Shown here: in pieces, positions 1 to 10,248 of the stretch
Position numbering within the stretch: the first letter of the stretch is position 1
How the letters are laid out: each line of letters begins with the position of its first letter
Assembly: GCA_946404285.1 (NCBI GenBank)
Contig: CAMJDC010000005.1
Span: 1-40,797 of the forward strand
Source: an uncultured bacterium
GTDB lineage: Bacteria > Patescibacteriota > Gracilibacteria > Absconditabacterales > Absconditicoccaceae
Direction: 5' to 3'
DNA length: 40,797 nt
Notes under the pieces: generated by a model
Database searches by the model: none
Seen by the model: only the letters and a program-made list of their open reading frames with translations
Told to the model about the DNA's origin: nothing
Program-made: the position numbers and the translations under genes

Positions 1-72
1 CTTAGGTAAAATTTGGTTGGCTCTTACCTTATATCAATATTTTCTCAAAAATCAAATATTTATTTTTTAGGC

Positions 73-232
73 AACCCCCTCCGGCTTTCAGCCACCTCCC
101 CCTAACAGGGGAGAAAATCAAAATTAAGAAATTTGCTCCCTGTGAGGGGAGCTGGCGAACAAAGTGAGACTGAGGGGTTACAAAACACAAAAAATCCACT
201 TACCTTCAGCCTCCCCTTTTTAAAAGGGAGAA
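73..232. repeat. Dispersed inverted-repeat element (GC-rich, non-coding)
   Basis: Two related arms face each other: 73-112 carries CCCCTCCGGCTTTCAGCC followed by CTCCCCCTAACAGGGGAG, and 135-179 reversed reads AACCCCTCAGTCTCAC ... CTCCCCTCACAGGGAG. Each arm has its own small stem (CTCCCC/GGGGAG type). A third partial copy lies at 204-232 (TTCAGCCTCCCC, then AAAGGGAG). The block is far richer in G+C than its surroundings. It looks like a mobile, non-autonomous repeat or an RNA-structure repeat. No coding frame was seen in it. Confidence 0.6.
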
Positions 233-450
233 CCTTTCATGTTAAAAAGATTCCTCCTCTAATAGAAAGAAATACATAATATGCATAATTACAATAGCAC
301 AAATGTCAATAACTTGTCAATTTCGTCTATCCCCGGAAGCAGTTTTGACTAATCAGAATTACAATCTACAAAGTTGACATTTCCCATATTTATGACAACA
401 ACTCGTCATTTTTTTCAAAATAAAAAAAAAGACCGAAAGATAAACTTCCA

Positions 451-468
451 GTCTAGGAGCTCCTAGAC
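451..468. repeat. 18-bp perfect palindrome
   Basis: GTCTAGGAGCTCCTAGAC is identical to its own reverse complement. It sits in a 300-base stretch (240-572) with no convincing gene. It could be a protein-binding site or a tight hairpin, but it has no U-tract on either side and so is not a normal terminator. Confidence 0.45.
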
Positions 469-572
469 CGCCAAGCCAACTCTTATAGATTGTGAGTTGT
501 ATAAAGAAATTTATTTTCACAAACCTCTGTATAGAACTCAAACCCTTCCACAACAAATAAACAAAAGGCGAT

Positions 573-785
573 CTAGATTAGATGCATCATCTCATCTTGG
601 GTAAGATTATCAAATGCTGAATAAACGACTTCCGAATACAGATAATCCTTTATCCAAATTCAAGCGAAAACGCTCAATTCTATGAACCCACACAAGTTAA
701 TCAGTCTTTTTTCCTTTTCAGGATTTTTTTGTTTTTTATTTACACCCCCAAGATAGATTAATCAAACAATTATACAAGAGAAAAT
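573..785 (-). pseudogene. Possible remnant ORF without start codon
   Basis: Read with TGA as glycine, this frame is open from a TAA at 786-788 to a TAG at 573-575. It gives about 70 residues: a hydrophobic stretch (CIIVGLIYLGG), a Lys-rich stretch, a second hydrophobic stretch (LINLCGFIELSVFAGIWI), and an acidic tail (FDNLTQDEMMHLI). The tail looks protein-like, but there is no ATG, GTG or TTG start in the frame. It may be the 3' end of a decayed membrane-protein gene, or chance in AT-rich DNA. Confidence 0.25.
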
Positions 786-934
786 TTAAAAAATGCTCTA
801 ACCATTAGTTCCCACATATCACAAATGTTGTCTACTTTAATATTTACATATTTTAGAAAAAAGACATTTTATTCAATATTAAACAACACAGAATAATAGT
901 CTGTTACTGCGATATTTAAATTTATTACAAAAAT

Positions 935-3900
935 TTACTCCCTATGCGCCTCAAGTATCTCTTCCTTTGTATTTCTCAATTTTTGGATTGTAGTAGCCTT
1001 ATCTCATAAAGTTGAATTTAAACTAGTTCAAATCTGATAAACCACATCATCAACAATCAAAAAACGGTCATGCAAATTTGCCAATGTACGCACAACTATA
1101 GGATTTCACTCTTGATCATTCTTACTACTCAACAATTCTGACAAAACATTTGTATTTCCCCCAACTTCTCCAGAATACAATGTTTTTCTTTTTTCATACG
1201 CAATAATTCACTTTACTCAAATTCTCCTATGAGACAATAAATCAAATGTTGCTCAATCTATATAAGGCTCTATTATCATCACAGATCTATTGGCTTTCCT
1301 AATTTTATTGATAATAAATTCATGTATTTCCTGAGTTTGTCATGCTTTAAATATATGACCATAGTTTCACTTTCATTCACCATTCTGATTTTCTTCAAAT
1401 TTTTTCATTTTAGCCTCCAACTCTTTTACCTTTTCTTCCAGACCTAGTATAGTTTTATTCTTATCATCAATTTCTGTTTCCATTTTGTGCTTCATTTCCT
1501 CTGCATTTTTTAACTTTTCTTTCGCTTCTAAAATCAACTCTTTATCTCACTGTTCTTTTGCTTCCTCTAATTGAATAAGTGCATTTTTATATTTAATTTC
1601 AACCTCCTCTTTTTGGATATTAGCATTCTTAATTTGTTCCTCCGCCTCTGTTTTTACTTTATCACTTCATTCTTTTAAAGCATCAATTACCTTCGACATA
1701 TCCTCAATTTTTAACTGCAAATCCAAAATAACCTTCGCCCTATTTGAAGCAATTTCTTCAGATTCTTTCTTCTCTTTTTCAGCTTTTTCCAATTTTTTTT
1801 CAGCTTTTAAAATCAGACTATCATTCCCCTCATTCTTTGCATGTTCTAATTCCTCAACCGCCTTTTTCAGATTTTTTTCAGCTTCTTCTTTTCACTTTTC
1901 AGCTAGTTTCACTTGTCATTCAGCATCTTTTACCAAGTTTTCATTCACAGAAACTTCATTAATCAACTCACTAATTCTACTTTGCTGAGAGATAATTTTA
2001 TCATTCAGATTTTCCCTTATTCTTTTATTTTCTTCTCTCAAAATTCTATTTTCCTTTTCAAAATCTACTCCAACCTCAAGTATATGATTCTTTATAGAAT
2101 CCTCATTAATAATCGACTCAACACTTTCTTTCCCAAATATTTTTATCTGCATATTTATCTCTTTCTGAGTTTTTTCATCCAAAATTTTAAATTTTCTAAC
2201 TTTACCATCTTTTCAATACACTTCCAATATTTCTCACTCAAAACATAAATCTGAGGCTTTCAATTGTGGTTTTAAAGACTCTGTATCCTCTATATCATCA
2301 AGTATTTCTATTTCATCCGATAATTCACACACATTAAATTTTTTATTTAATTTTGCATACGGAATATACAAACAATTTTTAGCTCTAGAAATTCATACAT
2401 ATCATACATTCAATTCATCAATTAATTCTGCCCTAGGTGATGGATATGTTCATTTATACATTCACAACAAAAACACATACTCCCACTGTAGTCATTTTGC
2501 TCAATGAATAGTCATACATTGAACTCATGTTTTATTATTTTCCACAAATTCCGTAAATTGTACCGTCTCGGAAAATACTGAAAAATCTCATTTCGCAACA
2601 TCCTCATTAATTGTAAAAAGTTTAGAAATAATAAGCTGATAATGTCACAAATTGAGTTTTTCACTAAAATTAAGATGCTTCAAAAATATTTTATCATAAT
2701 ATGAGAAAAGCAAATTACCCAACGTCATATCCCAAGTATCTGATATTATTCATTCGAGCAATTTTAAAAGTAATTTTTCTGGATCCAGATTTTGTTCAGT
2801 TATACACTTTATCAAATCTTTTACCGTCGTAATTCCATTCCACCTTATAGATTTTGTTATACTTTCACGACCATACAATCTTTTTTCTATCCCAGCAAGC
2901 TGCCACATATCTACATGATTTGGATTAAACACCATATCCAAAAAATTAAAAATCTCTCTAACAAATAGATCATCAATCAAATTACCAGATTTATAATTAC
3001 ATATAATTCATTTCGAACGTAATAAATTCACTATCACTCTAGTCTCATCCGATATTCTACTTCTAGAAAGAATAGCAATTTCACTAGGCTTCACCCCTTT
3101 ATTAAATACCAAATCCTCAATTTTATCAGCCACTGCCCTATCTAAAGAATATATACTATCAAAGGCATCAATAGAAAAATCTCATTCATATTGATTAAAT
3201 GCATTCAATTCATACTTACTCATATCTCATTGCAAACCTTTATAGTTATCCAAAAATACATTTATCTTATCTACTAATTTAGTTCAAGATCTAGAATTAT
3301 ATGTCAAATATTTTTTATCAATATTTTTAAATTCTTCTTCTGCCCATCTAAAGGATTCACTAGATGCACCTCTAAATCAGTAAATAGCCTGATGTTCATC
3401 TCAAACCAACGTAGTATAGAGACCTAACGCTTTAATTATTTCAAACTGAATATGTGATACATCTTGAAATTCATCCACCAAAATATGTGTATATCAAAGC
3501 TCTTTAAATTTTTCAAAAAAATCTTTATTCTGAAGCATTTCATACGTAAACAATAGAGAAAAATCATGAGTTAAATAGTCATTTTTTATCAAAAAATCTC
3601 TCAATTTTGAAAAAATTTCATGAATAAGCTCTCATTTACATTCATATTCCTCTCCAACGAAATACAACTCTCACTCATTAAATGATGACAAAATTCAATC
3701 ATATTTATTCACAACCATTCATACCATTCACTCCAACTTTCTATCGTATCAAAGCGTCTCAAGTATCTGACATAACTTGTAATCATCCACTATCACAGGA
3801 TTCTTAGAATATCATAAATAATCATAATATCTCAATTTTCTAAGCATATCATTACAAAAACTATGGATTGTTCCTACTTTTCATAAAATATCATTCATCT

Positions 3901-4753
3901 CAAACAAAGTATTCAATCACATCTCATTTAATTTCATATTCAGTTCCGCTAATATTCTCTGTTCTAATGATTCTGCTGCACTTTTAGAAAAAGTTATTGC
4001 TATAACTCACTTTCATGAATTATTTATTGTAACGCCTCATTTTTTAGAAGTACTTACTTTCACATCAATCAATTTATCCACAACTTTATGGATTAAAAAA
4101 TGTGTTTTCCCTGTCCCTGGACCCGCTTGAACAATTTGATTCTTTTTCAATGAAACATTTAATGCTTCCATAAATTCAGTATCTCTTGCTTCATTTCTAA
4201 CTGATTCTTTGTATATCATTTCCCACTTAGAAAGCCCCATTCTTTCCAATATTTTTTCCTCCACCAATCATTCAAAATCTGAAAAATTAATTACATCTAA
4301 TATATTATCCAACATACAAATACAGATCCCATTTTTATTATAAGATAATAAATTATTCTCAATTTCTGCCCCAGACCCAAAACAAATTATAGATTTAATA
4401 CAACGATTACTTTCTCTATTAGAATCCAAAAATTGATCCAATGCAACTTGTTGTTGTTCACACTGTTCTATCGGATTTTTATTATTATATATTATTTCTC
4501 AATTATTTTTCCAATTCCCATGTTCATCTCTACTTATTTTTCATGTCCAGTTTTTAAAATTCAAAATATAAAATGTGTTTCATACAACCACTAATCAATC
4601 AAACTCTACACCTCAAAGGATAAAAGCATCTGATAAATAAATCTGAGATTCCAACTTCACTACCTCTAGTTTATCTTTTATTTTTTCATAAAAAGTACTC
4701 TTTTCAGAGAATTCATATCATTTTCATGTCCAATAAGTTATGTTATTATTCAT
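935..4753 (-). CDS. NERD / UvrD-Rep-type SF1 helicase / coiled-coil / PLD-like fusion protein
   Basis: A 1272-residue protein, open throughout with TGA as Gly and ending in TAA. Order of domains: a NERD-like (nuclease-related) region, about residues 20-150, with GVEFDGLVV, FYILNFKNWTGKI and NNKNPIEQ; an SF1A helicase, about 200-800, with motif I AGPGTGKTH (~210), VGTIHSF, motif II LVDEFQD (~425), motif III VGDEHQAIYGFRGA, motif V TIHGAKGLQW and motif VI VGISRAKN; a long charged coiled coil, about 900-1120; and a C-terminal PLD-like region with MIIEPYIDG and HDRFLIVDD. The family unwinds DNA using ATP. The NERD Glu of the usual E-x-K is Asn (NFK), and the PLD box has HxR instead of HxK, so both nuclease-type domains may be degenerate. 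The ATG at 4751-4753 overlaps the end of the upstream nuclease gene by 8 bases, so the two are translationally coupled. Likely DNA repair or phage defence; function unproven. Confidence 0.9.
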
Positions 4754-5765
4754 GAGTTTTTTTCTTACATATACATCTAAAAGCACATGTTTCACATTTT
4801 TTACAATCCTCAGTTTCAGGAAATTTATCAATAGATACCGGATTATTATTCACTATATCATTATCAACCAAATTTTCACTAAGCTTCTCTATTTGTTTAT
4901 TTATCTCCATTTCATACGACTTAAAAGATTCTATTCAGATCTTATCTCATACTGATAATGCTCAGTTATTATCGAGATTTCCATAAAATCATTCTATTTT
5001 TAAGTTTTCATCTCAACCATTATCCGTATATATGCGATATCACTGAGCTAAAAGTTGTTCTGGAAGTCCTCAATCAAACGATGAAATGTCCCCAGTTTTC
5101 CAATCTACTACAATATATTTATCCTCTCATTTAACCTTTAAATAAAAATCTGGTTGCACATACAAATCAACATTTCAATCAGCTACATTCTCAGATCTAA
5201 ATTTCATCGCATTAAAATCTTTTTTTGGAGGTTCTGTATATATTTCATACTTGTCATAATTTTTTAAAATTTCCTGATATATTTGAGATTTACCGAAATT
5301 AAACAAAGAATTTCTTATGTTATCTATAATAATTTCCACATATTTATCATGTTGATCTTCTGGAATTTCTTTATAATAATGTTCTACCAATCAAATCATA
5401 TCTTTATATTTATCCTCACTCGCAATATATCACTTGCTATAATCTCTCTGAGCTGACAAAAAATAAGGTACCCTTATCTTAGCTTCGATCAGCTTATCCA
5501 ACCATTTTTCCTCATACTTTTCAATTGTAAACGTTTTATCCTTTTTCAATTCCAAAAAATATGACGCCAAAATACTATGAATAACATCTCACGTCCATCA
5601 TGGTATAGTACTTAATTTTTTTAAAAATAGTACAGTCCATTTATCTACTTTTTCTCAATTTATCTCCACTCAATCCAATTTATCCCAATAATAATTCAAA
5701 AAATACTTTCTATTACATCGATTGAATGTAGACATTCTACTTGGAGACCATGATAATCCTCACAT
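4746..5765 (-). CDS. Cas4/AddB-like PD-(D/E)XK nuclease with cysteine (Fe-S) cluster
   Basis: A 339-residue protein. The N-terminus SPSRMSTFNRCNRKYFLNYY matches the usual start of RecB-family PD-(D/E)XK nucleases, including the early Cys (~16). The core follows at about 200-225: QPDFYLKV (active Asp), then YIVVDWKTGD (D-x-K). A Gln/Tyr motif (QLLAQGYRIY) resembles the family's QxxxY. The C-terminus DCKKCETCAFRCICKKK supplies several cysteines; with Cys16 this is the arrangement that holds a 4Fe-4S cluster in Cas4 and AddB. There are no cas genes in the window. It is the first gene of an operon with the NERD-helicase fusion (8-base overlap), so it probably supplies the nuclease activity for that helicase, as AddB or RecB domains do. 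The start is the first ATG after an in-frame TAG (5793-5795). Confidence 0.88.
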
Positions 5766-5807
5766 CAGACTAATTTTTGAAAAAATAAAAACCTACTGAT
5801 TTCATAT

Positions 5808-5835
5808 ACTATATATAATTATAGTATAATGTCAA
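5808..5835 (-). promoter_or_regulatory. Promoter of the nuclease-helicase operon
   Basis: On the minus strand, TTGACA (5830-5835) is followed after 16 bases by TATAGT (5808-5813), 42 bases before the ATG at 5765. It separates the nuclease-helicase operon from rmuC, which ends at 5853. Confidence 0.6.
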
Positions 5836-5852
5836 TACTTTTTATAAATCAA

Positions 5853-7082
5853 CTACCCATCTAAAGATTCAAATTTAGTAATATTACTAAGCTTTTGATT
5901 CATCTTATTTGTCCTCGTTGTAACCAAAGTATTAATTTCTTCATCAACCTCTTTAATCTTTTTCTGAGCCTTTGCCAAAACCTCACCAAACTTTCAGAAT
6001 TCCGTTTTCACCTCTCATAGCACATTCCAAACTTCACTAGATCTCTTTTCTATAGCCAAAGTTTTAAATCACATTTGCAAACTATTAAGCATCGCCACTA
6101 AAGTTGTAGGTCATGCTACCATAATTTTCAATCATTTTTGAACGCTTTCCAACAATTCAGGAGACCTCACCACTTCAGCATACAGTCACTCAATAGGCAA
6201 AAACATAATTCAAAAATCTGTAGTATCAGGCACACTTATATACTTATCTCTAATATCTTTAGCAGATTTTTTTATTGCCAATTCAAGCTCTCTTGTACAA
6301 CTTTTTATAGCATCTTGATCTCAAGAATCATAAGCATCTACTAATTGATGGTATCTTTCCAATGGGAATTTTGCATCCACAGGAATATACACAGGTTTTC
6401 ATTCCTCTTTTCATGGGAGTTTTATGGCAAATTCCACCAAATCTTTTGAATCAGGTTTAGTTTTTACGTTCTTATCATACTGTTCTGGAGACAAAAATTG
6501 TTCTAAAATCTGCTCCAACTGAATTTCTCATAGATTTCCCCTTGTTTTTACATTAGACAATACTTTTTTCAAATCTCAAACTCATGTCGCCAAATTCTGC
6601 ATTTCTCATAGTCATTTATGCACCAATTCCAATCTCTCACTCACCTGTTTAAATGATTCTCAGAGTCTTTCATTCAAAGTTTTTTGTAATTTTTCATCGA
6701 CCACTAATCTCATTTTTTCTAGTTGTTCATTATTATCTTTCTGAATAGTTTGTAATTTTGAATCAACTTTTTCGGTCATAGATTCTATAGTTTTAGTCAC
6801 TTTCTCCATTTTATCATTAATTGAATTATTTAATGAATCCAACGTTTTTGTAATAGCCTCCCTCAAAAATTTTTCATTTTCCCTATTTTCCTTCAGTAAA
6901 TCAGCAAATTTAACATTCACTATATCAATTATTGAACTCTTAAACTCTCATAATTCCTTAATTACTGGAGTCATATCATCTCTTTTCCTAAAAATTATAG
7001 GAATCAGTTGCAAAATAATAACACATGCCAAAAGAATCGTAATCAATATCAACTCACCCGTCCAAGTTATTTGCATTTGCAT
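5853..7082 (-). CDS. rmuC: DNA recombination protein RmuC
   Basis: A 409-residue protein. It has an N-terminal membrane segment (about 8-30, LILITILLACVIILQLIPII), then a long coiled coil (about 45-190, with EKVDSKLQTIQKDNNEQLEK), then the RmuC core with GNLGEIQLEQILEQFLSPEQY, YIPVDAKFPLERY and FGIMFLPIEGLYAEV. Family members restrict recombination at inverted repeats and carry a PD-(D/E)XK-like fold; DAKFPL is the conserved region. The start is chosen at 7082 (MQMQITW) because the next upstream ATG at 7088 is followed at once by TAA; 7076 is also possible. No Shine-Dalgarno sequence is visible. It lies just upstream of, and on the same strand as, the nuclease-helicase operon, so 935-7082 is one block of DNA-processing genes. 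Confidence 0.93.
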
Positions 7083-7162
7083 TTACATAATATAATAAAC
7101 TAAAAAACAATATATTAATACCATTTTCTCTCAAAAATACAACCGCACTTAATATTGCAAAT

Positions 7163-7182
7163 ATGATAATATTTTTTATCAT
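7163..7182. other. Small hairpin in the rmuC / DUF4153 divergent intergenic region
   Basis: ATGATAA and TTATCAT flank a short T-rich loop. The 137-base gap between the divergent genes (7083-7219) shows no strong promoter consensus otherwise. Confidence 0.3.
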
Positions 7183-7219
7183 CGATAGCGTAATTTTTAT
7201 TTTTCATACAAAATAACTA

Positions 7220-8962
7220 ATGAAATTAAAAAAATTATTCTGAAATCGGACAAATGCCATCCAAACTTTTCCTGTTTCTCACATTTTGCTCATCACATTA
7301 ACCATCATTTGAATCTTACAAATCGAATGAATCATTGATTTAGATTCACCTGACTTGATACTATGACTAATTTTAGCATTCATAATTAGCTGTTATTGAC
7401 CATTATTTCTCATTCACAGTAAAATAAAAAATAAAAATCTGATTAATCGAACATTACAGATTTGATCCATAATTCTATGATGAATATACTACGTAATATT
7501 ATATAATACTGACATAGATAATCTTACATATTCTGAATGATTACTCTATTTACGAATTATTCCTCTTACTTTACTTTGAATCCCACTAATTATTGCATTA
7601 TTACACAAAAAACATGAACAAAAAATCCGATTTTCATGGACTAGTTTATTCGTTGCCATCGTTTTTTGATGAATTGCATGAAGCATTGTTCGATGATGAA
7701 TCTCCGGTGCTTTAGCTTCAATTGAAGCACTTTTTGATGTCAATATCGATTCAGATTTATACGGAGATATCTGAATGATTTCCATGGTTCTATTAGCATG
7801 ATCATTCGTATTTAATTATTATCTCACACTCACAGAAGAAATAAATAAAAAATCTGACTTTGAAATTAAACCATCTCGCTTAAGAAGAATTTTCTGATCA
7901 TTCATTTTCTTACCTCTTGCTCTAATCTATCTAGCAATTTTTGGAGCTTACGGAATCAAAATTCTTATTACATGAATTCGACCAAAATGAATCATCGTAC
8001 GACTTTGAATCTGATATTTTGCTTTATGAATAATCAGTTCATACCTAATCTTTCCAGACAAGACTAAAATTCATGAAATCATAAATAAAACATTATATGT
8101 GAGTTTCATTCTCATTTCATTTATGATGATATGAGCCATTGCAAAAAGAATCAATCAATATTGAATCACAATCAATAGATGTTTCGTATGCTATATTATC
8201 GCATTCATAATTATTTTTTCAGCTTTATCTCTTATTTTTACCAAAAAAAGACTGCTTACTTTTGTATCCACATTATGAATTTTAGCTTTTATTGCTGTTT
8301 ATGGACGACCCATAAATGCAAGCAATATCTCATTCAATTCACAAGTAAACAGACTTGAAACACTCCTATCCAAAGAGAATATTTCACTTCCACTTACTCA
8401 GTGAGCTCTAAAAGATGCAAATGAAGAATCTACTAAATTAATTATGTGAACCCTTGACTGACTGATGGAGAATTACAATAAAAACAAAATCATCAATAAA
8501 ATAATCAATTTCGAATACAAAGATACTTATCGATCTTCTCGCTATGATATCAGAGAATTTTTAGGTGTAAATACAGATTACGACTATTACTACCCTACTT
8601 ATAAATACCGAAGTTACAGGCAATACGGAAAGGAAAATCATTCAATAGATGTTACATGATATTCAAAAATACTATACTTTGAAAAATCTTATAGTAAAAT
8701 GAATGATTTCACTCTAAATATACAAGTAGACGACCAAGAATATAAAGTCGATTTGACCGATTATTTAGAAGAACTTAAGAAAAAATCTGATATTTATGCC
8801 AAATCTGAATTAACAGATGAAGAAAAGGAAATTTTAAGAAATCCAGCTTTAGTACTCACGGAACCTGATTATAAACTAATCATCAATAGTTTCGGAATAG
8901 AAGAAAATAGAGAATGAGAAAGTCAGATTTATAACGCAGAATGATATATTCTCATTAAATAG
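7220..8962 (+). CDS. Multi-pass membrane protein, DUF4153-like
   Basis: A 580-residue protein. The first ~400 residues form about ten hydrophobic segments (for example ILLITLTIIGILQIEGII, IIPLTLLGIPLIIALL, IIAFIIIFSALSLIF). The last ~170 residues are soluble and charged, with Tyr-rich YDYYYPTYKYRSYRQYG and LTDYLEELKKKSDIYAKSEL. The layout and the segment SFIFLPLALIYLAIFGAYG recall DUF4153 membrane proteins; the assignment is by pattern only and the function is unknown. TAA codons upstream in frame (7214-7216) fix the start at ATG 7220. Glycine is mostly TGA. It converges with the small membrane protein gene on the other strand, 3 bases apart. Confidence 0.8.
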
Positions 8963-8965
8963 TTT

Positions 8966-9379
8966 TTAAAATTTAAACTCCAAAAAAAACCAGTATCAAT
9001 TACGATACTGATTTTCTTCAAAATTTTTTAACTGCCACTTTGTATGAAGTCTGAGCAAAAATCCAAGGGATAAAAACAATGATAAAGTCACCGAAACTAC
9101 ATACATTATTCCCCAAAAGTTTTCCTCATTTACATATAAAGCTCCATATATCAAAGAAGCAGTAAAAAAAAGAAATCCAAACAATACTAGAATAGCGGTT
9201 CCTAATAAATGTTTAGAAGCCTTACCAAATAACATACTAGTTGATATACTCGCTAACAGAATAGGAACCAATAATCCAAGCGAATACCACGGAGAAATAC
9301 AAACAGCTAAAGCCATTAGCACTCCAAGAATAAAGCAACTAAAAACTATTAACAAATAATAGAATAAAATCCTTTTCAT
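8966..9379 (-). CDS. Small membrane protein, TGA-free; true end uncertain (TGA at 8996 or TAA at 8966)
   Basis: It encodes four hydrophobic segments (ILFYYLLIVFSCFILGVLMA, LGLLVPILLASISTSM, AILVLFGFLFFTASLIYG, IMYVVSVTLSLFLSLGFL) and a charged tail (KWQLKNFEENQYRN). No family was recognised. All of its glycines are GGN and none is TGA, unlike its neighbours. The first TGA (8996-8998) sits inside a terminator hairpin whose U-tract (minus strand) is at 8982-8989. Under table 25 the frame runs on ten more codons (GYWFFLEFKF) to TAA at 8966-8968, which is beyond the expected transcript end. With a TGA stop the protein would be 127 residues; under table 25 it is 137. ATG 9379 is preceded by GGAG at 9383-9386; GTG 9388 is an alternative start. 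Confidence 0.7.
8982..9014. terminator. Bidirectional intrinsic terminator between convergent genes
   Basis: CAGTATC (8991-8997) pairs with GATACTG (9004-9010). On the minus strand the stem is followed by a run of eight T (8982-8989). On the plus strand it is followed by ATTTTCTT. It serves the DUF4153-like gene and the small membrane protein gene, and it contains the first TGA of the latter. Confidence 0.7.
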
Positions 9380-9511
9380 ATACTCCACATTTTAGTTTTG
9401 TTTTTACAAAAAATATATAAACAAATTGTCAAGCAATTCAAGAATATTTAGCTCACCTCAAATATTTAGAACTTAAATAAAATCTGCATTAATAATAATT
9501 TTTACAGTACA

Positions 9512-10105
9512 CTAACCTGATTTTCTCATAGATATTTTCTTTGCCACCAAAAGTATATAACACATAACAAATCCTCATATCAATCATCCTATATGGGCTG
9601 TAAGTGATATTCATGGTAAAAATCAAGGAAGCAAAGCAAAAAATATAGATGATATAACCTGTCCTGTGTTCACTTTTCATTTTAATTTATCAGAGAAAAA
9701 CAGCACAAAAGCTAACCAAGCTCATAAAATTCAGAATATTGCTCAAGATGCTCATGCTCACAATGAAAAATCCTGAGTAACCGATTCCACTCCAAACACC
9801 AATAAATTTCCACAAATTCAACTAACTAAATAAAATATTAAATACTTCCATTTTCACATAATATGCTCAATTGCTGGTCAAATATTATACAAAGAAACCA
9901 TATTCATAAGTAAATGAGCCGATCAAAAATGCAAAAACATAGCAGTGAAAGCCCTCCAAGGTTGTGCTGCGAAAATTGGAGTAAACATAGCTCAAAAGCT
10001 AAATGCAACTTCAGTATTAGTACTTCATCACACCATTTCTTCCAAAAGAAAGATTACAATATTAATTACAATCAAAACATTAGTAACTGTAAGAATCTTT
10101 TTCAT
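9512..10105 (-). CDS. Rhomboid family intramembrane serine protease
   Basis: A 197-residue protein, about the size of the minimal six-helix rhomboid core. Signature parts: MFLHFGSAHLLMNMVSLY (loop 1/helix 2 His-Asn region), GASGAIFGILGAWLA (catalytic Ser in GASG) and LTAHIGGLIGGFV (catalytic His). Rhomboids cut transmembrane helices of substrate proteins inside the membrane; the substrate here is unknown. The glycines of GASG are TGA, so the gene is invisible to the standard code. It stops with TAG. No Shine-Dalgarno sequence precedes the ATG. It is divergent from the aquaporin gene. Confidence 0.92.
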
Positions 10106-10248
10106 ACAAAATTTTTAATAATAAAACACTCGTAAACTACAAATAACTACACATTTTTCAAGACAATTAAAAAACACTTAAAACATCTTGATTTTTTAAT
10201 TTAACTCAATATTCAATAATTGTATTTTTATTTTCTAATACACCTATC

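Noticed and set aside
359-556. 65-codon minus-strand ORF near the left end
   Set aside because: It starts at a weak codon, spans the 18-bp palindrome and a homopolymer, and has no protein-like pattern.
1744-2248. Plus-strand ORFs opposite the helicase C-terminus
   Set aside because: They are complements of the Lys/Glu-rich coiled coil of the minus-strand gene and read as low-complexity Phe/Ser/Leu.
4746-5765. A CRISPR-Cas locus, suggested by the Cas4-like protein
   Set aside because: No repeat-spacer array or other cas gene is present. The partner is a helicase, as for AddB-type nucleases.
6988-7182. 64-codon minus ORF with a hydrophobic start overlapping the beginning of rmuC
   Set aside because: Its second half is rmuC read in another frame and it has no promoter or ribosome-binding site. 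A tiny membrane protein cannot be excluded.
8465-8917. Two short plus-strand ORFs as separate genes
   Set aside because: They are pieces of the DUF4153-like gene split by TGA glycine codons.
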